From UBA2421 sp964641895 (GTDB lineage: Bacteria; Planctomycetota; Phycisphaerae; Tepidisphaerales; Tepidisphaeraceae), in NCBI GenBank assembly GCA_964641895.1, contig CAZXLA010000016.1, positions 1 through 36,034 of the forward strand: DNA of 36,034 nt. Direction: 5' to 3'. Under the pieces are notes generated by a model, which was given only the letters and a program-made list of their open reading frames with translations, made no database searches and was not told the DNA's origin. The position numbers and the translations under genes were made by a program. Shown piece by piece: positions 33,112 through 36,034 of this stretch; position 1 is the first letter of the stretch, and every line of letters begins with the position of its first letter.

Positions 33112-34044
33112 TCATCTCCGAATCGGCACGGTATCCAAAATCTGTTGCAACACGCGCGCGGTGGCGTCGGCGTCGCCGTTGTGAAGGAACGTTTTGCTGA
33201 TCACGCGGTGGGCGCACACGGAAACGAACAGCAGTTTCACGTCATCCGGCGTGACGAAATCTCGCCCGTTGATGACCGCCCACGCCTGACAGGTGTTCGT
33301 GAGCGCGATCGAGCCGCGTGGCGAAACACCCAAGTGCAACTGCTCGTGATCGCGGGTGGCATCGACCAGATCGAGAATGTAATCAACCACCGACGCATCC
33401 AGCCGAACCTGCGGCACCAAATCCTGCAGCTTGACGACGTCGTCAGCGTGAATAACGGGCGTGAGCTGTTCTAGCGCGCCGCGCGACGGCTGTTGTGTAA
33501 GAATTTTCTGTTCCGACGCGCGATCGGGATAGCCGACGCTGATACGGAGCAGAAACCGGTCGAGCTGGTTTTCGGGAAGTAGATACGTGCCTTCGAATTC
33601 GAACGGGTTCTGCGTCGCCACGACCATGAACGGCCGCGCAAGCTTGCGCGTTTCATTTTCGATGCTCACCTGCTCTTCGCTCATCGCTTCGAGCAACGCC
33701 GACTGCGTGCGCGGGGTGGTGCGGTTGATTTCGTCGGCCAGGACGATGTTGGCGAAGATCGGCCCAGGCTTAAAATCAAACGAGCCGGCCTTGCTGTTGT
33801 AGACCGCCACGCCCAGCACATCGCCGGGGAGCATATCGGGCGTGAGCTGGATTCGGCTGAATTTGCAATCGATACTTTTCGCCAATGCCTTGGCGAGCAC
33901 GGTCTTTCCCACGCCGGGCACGTCTTCAATCAGCACATGCCCGCGGGCGATCAAACCCGTCAGCAGCAGATCGATGGCGCGTGGATGGCCTAGGAAAACT
34001 TTCTGAATATTCTGGCGGATTCGATCGACGTCGCCGTGGGACAC
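33112..34044 (-). CDS. MoxR-family AAA+ ATPase
   Basis: A 310-residue MoxR ATPase. Walker A is VPGVGKT at residues 42-48, Walker B VLADE at 101-105 followed by INRTTPRTQSALLEAM; the sensor 1 strand is VVATQNPFEFEGTY. C-terminal lid has VSPRGSIALTNTCQAW. MoxR proteins are thought to remodel VWA-type partners, here probably the DUF58 product. First gene of the moxR-DUF58-transglutaminase run. Confidence 0.95.
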   Translation of the reverse strand: MSHGDVDRIRQNIQKVFLGHPRAIDLLLTGLIARGHVLIEDVPGVGKTVLAKALAKSIDCKFSRIQLTPDMLPGDVLGVAVYNSKAGSFDFKPGPIFANIVLADEINRTTPRTQSALLEAMSEEQVSIENETRKLARPFMVVATQNPFEFEGTYLLPENQLDRFLLRISVGYPDRASEQKILTQQPSRGALEQLTPVIHADDVVKLQDLVPQVRLDASVVDYILDLVDATRDHEQLHLGVSPRGSIALTNTCQAWAVINGRDFVTPDDVKLLFVSVCAHRVISKTFLHNGDADATARVLQQILDTVPIRR

Positions 34045-34115
34045 TGTTCACCTGTGCATTGGAACTTAAGTGATTCACCGTTATGGACGCAGACAAGTCT
34101 ATGCGCGAACAAGGA

Positions 34116-34322
34116 TCAATCAAACGGAGCCCGGCGTTCAATGCGATCGAGCCCGTCGGCGGGGGCGTGGTCGTAAGGGCAGTGGCGGCAGCCGGAATTG
34201 CAGCATGAGCCTCGCTTGAGATGAAAGGTCGACGTGAAAACCCAGCGGCCGGCTTCGATGTAATAGTCGACGCCTGCAACGAGCGGCGGCGGGGTGTCGG
34301 TTTGTTTCGGCGGGGGCGTCAT
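34116..34322 (-). CDS. DUF5522 small cysteine protein
   Basis: A 68-residue protein with DYYIEAGRWVFTSTFHLKRG followed by SCCNSGCRHCPYDH, which closely matches the DUF5522 pattern (YY..G..VFT..YHLKRG.CC.SGCRHCPY). The four cysteines and two histidines suggest metal binding. Function unknown. Confidence 0.85.
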   Translation of the reverse strand: MTPPPKQTDTPPPLVAGVDYYIEAGRWVFTSTFHLKRGSCCNSGCRHCPYDHAPADGLDRIERRAPFD

Positions 34323-34357
34323 GTCAATTGGCGTTGCCGCCGTCAGTTCAGGTCGTG

Positions 34358-35170
34358 TCAGTCCAAGTCGTAAAGTGAATTGTCGGCCGAGAGGAAGCCA
34401 GTGCGCGGCGTGAGTTGTGATTGATCGGGCGCGTAGGTTGCGGTGAAGCGCTGCCGCATCGTTTCGGCGTGACCGTCGGCGAATGCCACGTTGGTTGCCG
34501 AGCGGTGGCGAAAGCCCTGCGTGCCGGCGTATCGACCGAAATCGAACAACTCGGCCGGCGAACGAAACGGCGAGCGCATGAATTTGTTGGCGCCGCCGGA
34601 ATATTCGCCGTCGCCGAACACCGCGGTTTGCGTCGGCTTTCGCACCTGCGACAGTTTTGCCGGCGGCGCGATGAATCCCGTCGCCGCCTGCTGCTCGCCG
34701 CCGAGGTAACTGGTGTTGTAGTTGTAGCCGGTGAACGGGTCATCCAAGTAACCCTGTGATTGGCGATCGAAGCTGGGACACTGCTGGACTTTTTTCGTCG
34801 CGCTCGCCCACCAGAGCAGCCCCGGCTCGATGCGTTTTTCGTTCGTCGCGGTGTTGGTGATGCGAATGTAGTCCCAGTCGTAAGTGGTTCGAATCGGCGC
34901 GCGATAGATCGAGTATGTCGCCATCGCAAAACGCCCCCCGTTGGATTGTTGATACATTTCCGTGGCGAGCATCATTTGGCGGAGGTTGCTGAGGCAGTGT
35001 ACAGAACGCGATTGCTCGGATGCGCCCTTTAACGCCGGTAAGAGCATGGCGATAAGTACGGCGATGATGCCGATAACGACCAGCAGTTCGACCAGCGTAA
35101 ACGCGCCGCGCGCCTCCCCCTCCATGTACCCAGGGAGGGAGCCGGGGCGAGGGTTCTTTTGCGCAGTCAT
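34358..35170 (-). CDS. type IV prepilin-like H-X9-DG protein
   Basis: A 270-residue protein with a prepilin N-terminus (leader ending ARGA, then FTLVELLVVIGIIAVLIAML). The C-terminal HRSATNVAFADG fits the H-X9-DG motif of the abundant prepilin-like proteins of planctomycetes and Verrucomicrobia. The ATG at 35170 and one at 35125 (MEGEARGAFTLV) are both possible; the stretch between them translates a degenerate copy of the CCCTCTCCCGG repeat. The frame is open upstream, with no stop before the PEP-CTERM protein. Confidence 0.88.
   Translation of the reverse strand: MTAQKNPRPGSLPGYMEGEARGAFTLVELLVVIGIIAVLIAMLLPALKGASEQSRSVHCLSNLRQMMLATEMYQQSNGGRFAMATYSIYRAPIRTTYDWDYIRITNTATNEKRIEPGLLWWASATKKVQQCPSFDRQSQGYLDDPFTGYNYNTSYLGGEQQAATGFIAPPAKLSQVRKPTQTAVFGDGEYSGGANKFMRSPFRSPAELFDFGRYAGTQGFRHRSATNVAFADGHAETMRQRFTATYAPDQSQLTPRTGFLSADNSLYDLD
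35106..35155. repeat. degenerate CCCTCTCCCGG-type repeat inside the prepilin leader
   Basis: On the minus strand CCCTCGCCCCGG, CTCCCTCCCTGGGTAC, ATGGAGGGGGAGG: the flanking CCCTCGCCCCGG and the GGTAC centre resemble the two palindromes at 24777 and 33077, but the arms are imperfect. It is translated as part of the leader (NPRPGSLPGYMEGEAR). Confidence 0.5.
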
Positions 35171-35788
35171 GGGCCTGTGCGCCTGTCCCGGCGCCTCTCG
35201 GGTCGACCGCCGCCGCTGCACGATAAAAAGCCACAATCCCCCCAGCGCCATCGTCGCGCACGTCGGTTCAGGAACCGCCGGCATGGCGCGCCGGGCGATT
35301 GCATCGCCGGCCAATGCCGCATCGATGCGATCGTAGTTGCCATAGGTCGGCGCATCCGGCGGCGACGTTTGCGCCGCCGTCCAGACCCAGCCGTCGCTTT
35401 GGCCGTTGTGCAGCGTGCGAACGCTCGCGCCGGCGCCCGACAGCGACCACGCGGCGCTATCGCGCCGCCAATAGCTCCAATAATCGTTGCCGGCGATTCC
35501 TTGCCCGGTTTGCAAAAAGCCATCGGTAGAAAGCGACGTGACGAATTGGCTACTGCCGAACGCGATCGATTCCATCTCCAGCGGGGTTTGGTCATCAATC
35601 AACTGCAGCGCAGCAAAGCCGGTGATCGAGTTTTCATACCGCACATCGAACCAGAACGTGCGCGGGCCGAAGTCGACGTAGATAAGCGAAGAGTGGGCAC
35701 CGTCGCCCACGCGCACGGCGGGCGCCACGCTACGTATGTGCGCGGAGACCGCCGACGCGAGCAGCAGGGATGATGCGAGGATGCCCAT
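35171..35788 (-). CDS. PEP-CTERM sorting-domain protein, running in frame into the prepilin
   Basis: The frame starts MGILASSLLLASAVSAHIRS (signal peptide), has an extracellular-type domain with WSYWRRDSAAWSLSGAGAS, and reaches a PEP-CTERM tail (VPEPTCATMALGGLWLFIVQ, RRR). No stop codon follows: it continues STREAPGQAHRP into the prepilin ATG at 35170. A PEP-CTERM protein should end within a few residues of the arginines. A neighbouring frame has a TGA overlapping that ATG, so a 1-nt indel after the arginines is a simple explanation. Exported and anchored until cleaved by an exosortase. It begins 4 nt after the preceding gene. Confidence 0.7.
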
Positions 35789-35792
35789 GGCG

Positions 35793-36034
35793 TTATCGTC
35801 GACGAAGAACGAGGCCTGCCAGCACGGCAGCGCATGCGATCGAGGCTGGTTCCGGCACGGCGGCGTTGGCGGCGTACAGGGTGTCGATAAACAGCTTGCC
35901 GTCGGTGCCCGCAATTCCGCCGGTGGGAATCGACAGTCGCACGTATTGCAGCGACGCCTGTCCGAGCAGCGGCACGGCGGCGTCGGCGTCAATCCAAGTT
36001 CCGCCGGCGCTGCCGTTGAGGAGACCGAGCGTGG
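35793..36034 (-). CDS. PEP-CTERM protein, C-terminal part (cut by window end)
   Basis: The last 79 codons of a gene continuing beyond the window. The frame reads GTWIDADAAVPLLGQASLQY and ends with the PEP-CTERM signal AVPEPASIACAAVLAGLVLRRR (short membrane helix then three arginines) and a normal stop. A GTG at 35975 is not the true start since the frame is open to the end of the window. Confidence 0.8.
   Translation of the reverse strand, partial: TLGLLNGSAGGTWIDADAAVPLLGQASLQYVRLSIPTGGIAGTDGKLFIDTLYAANAAVPEPASIACAAVLAGLVLRRR

Overview
The window looks like chromosomal DNA of a planctomycete, most likely of the class Phycisphaerae. This rests on three things: a PEP-CTERM pair next to a prepilin with an H-X9-DG motif, an L3 protein with a planctomycete-like insertion, and many ribosomal genes without a clear Shine-Dalgarno (SD) sequence. 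The organism call is inference. No plasmid, phage, IS element, CRISPR array, tRNA or rRNA was seen.

Positions 105-16538 (+) carry one long ribosomal superoperon (S10, spc and alpha blocks): rpsJ, rplC, rplD, rplW, rplB, rpsS, rplV, rpsC, rplP, rpmC, rpsQ, rplN, rplX, rplE, rpsN, rpsH, rplF, rplR, rpsE, rplO, secY, map, rpmJ, rpsM, rpsK, rpoA, rplQ. Absent from their usual places are rpmD, adk, infA and rpsD. A terminator-like hairpin follows rpsJ, a good sigma70-type promoter lies between map and rpmJ, and a terminator hairpin follows rplQ.

The most striking feature is in the gaps between these genes. Of the 26 spacers, 18 hold a short hairpin-forming element. Fifteen of these are about 50-100 bp long and built from degenerate heptamers (AGTTGCC/GGCAACT, GTTGTRG/CYACAAC, GATAGCS, AAATCCA, GAGTGGTG types), with a tandem-heptamer left arm and a largely complementary right arm. 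The other three spacers share one identical short palindrome. The same kinds of element recur at corA/M20 and around groES-groEL. Many begin at or next to the upstream stop codon and end within 3-16 nt of the next start codon, where an SD would normally be.

Positions 16822-24679 carry a mixed set: a cellulose-synthase-like GT2 glycosyltransferase, a CorA-type transporter with a GQN motif, an M20 peptidase, a DinB-like protein, a TadA-like deaminase, a secreted protein of unknown function, a membrane-anchored gene broken by a 1-nt frameshift, and a trio of small genes that includes a DUF4258/DUF2283 toxin-antitoxin-like pair. Positions 24811-27371 (-) hold groES-groEL and a degenerate receiver-domain protein.

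Positions 27532-28020 (-) hold a HicAB module in which a 1-nt shift joins hicA to hicB in one frame. From 28057 to 34044 (-) lie cinA and a moxR / DUF58 / transglutaminase (TgpA-like) operon. The window ends with a DUF5522 protein, an H-X9-DG prepilin that is in frame with an upstream PEP-CTERM protein (no stop codon between them), and the C-terminus of a second PEP-CTERM protein.
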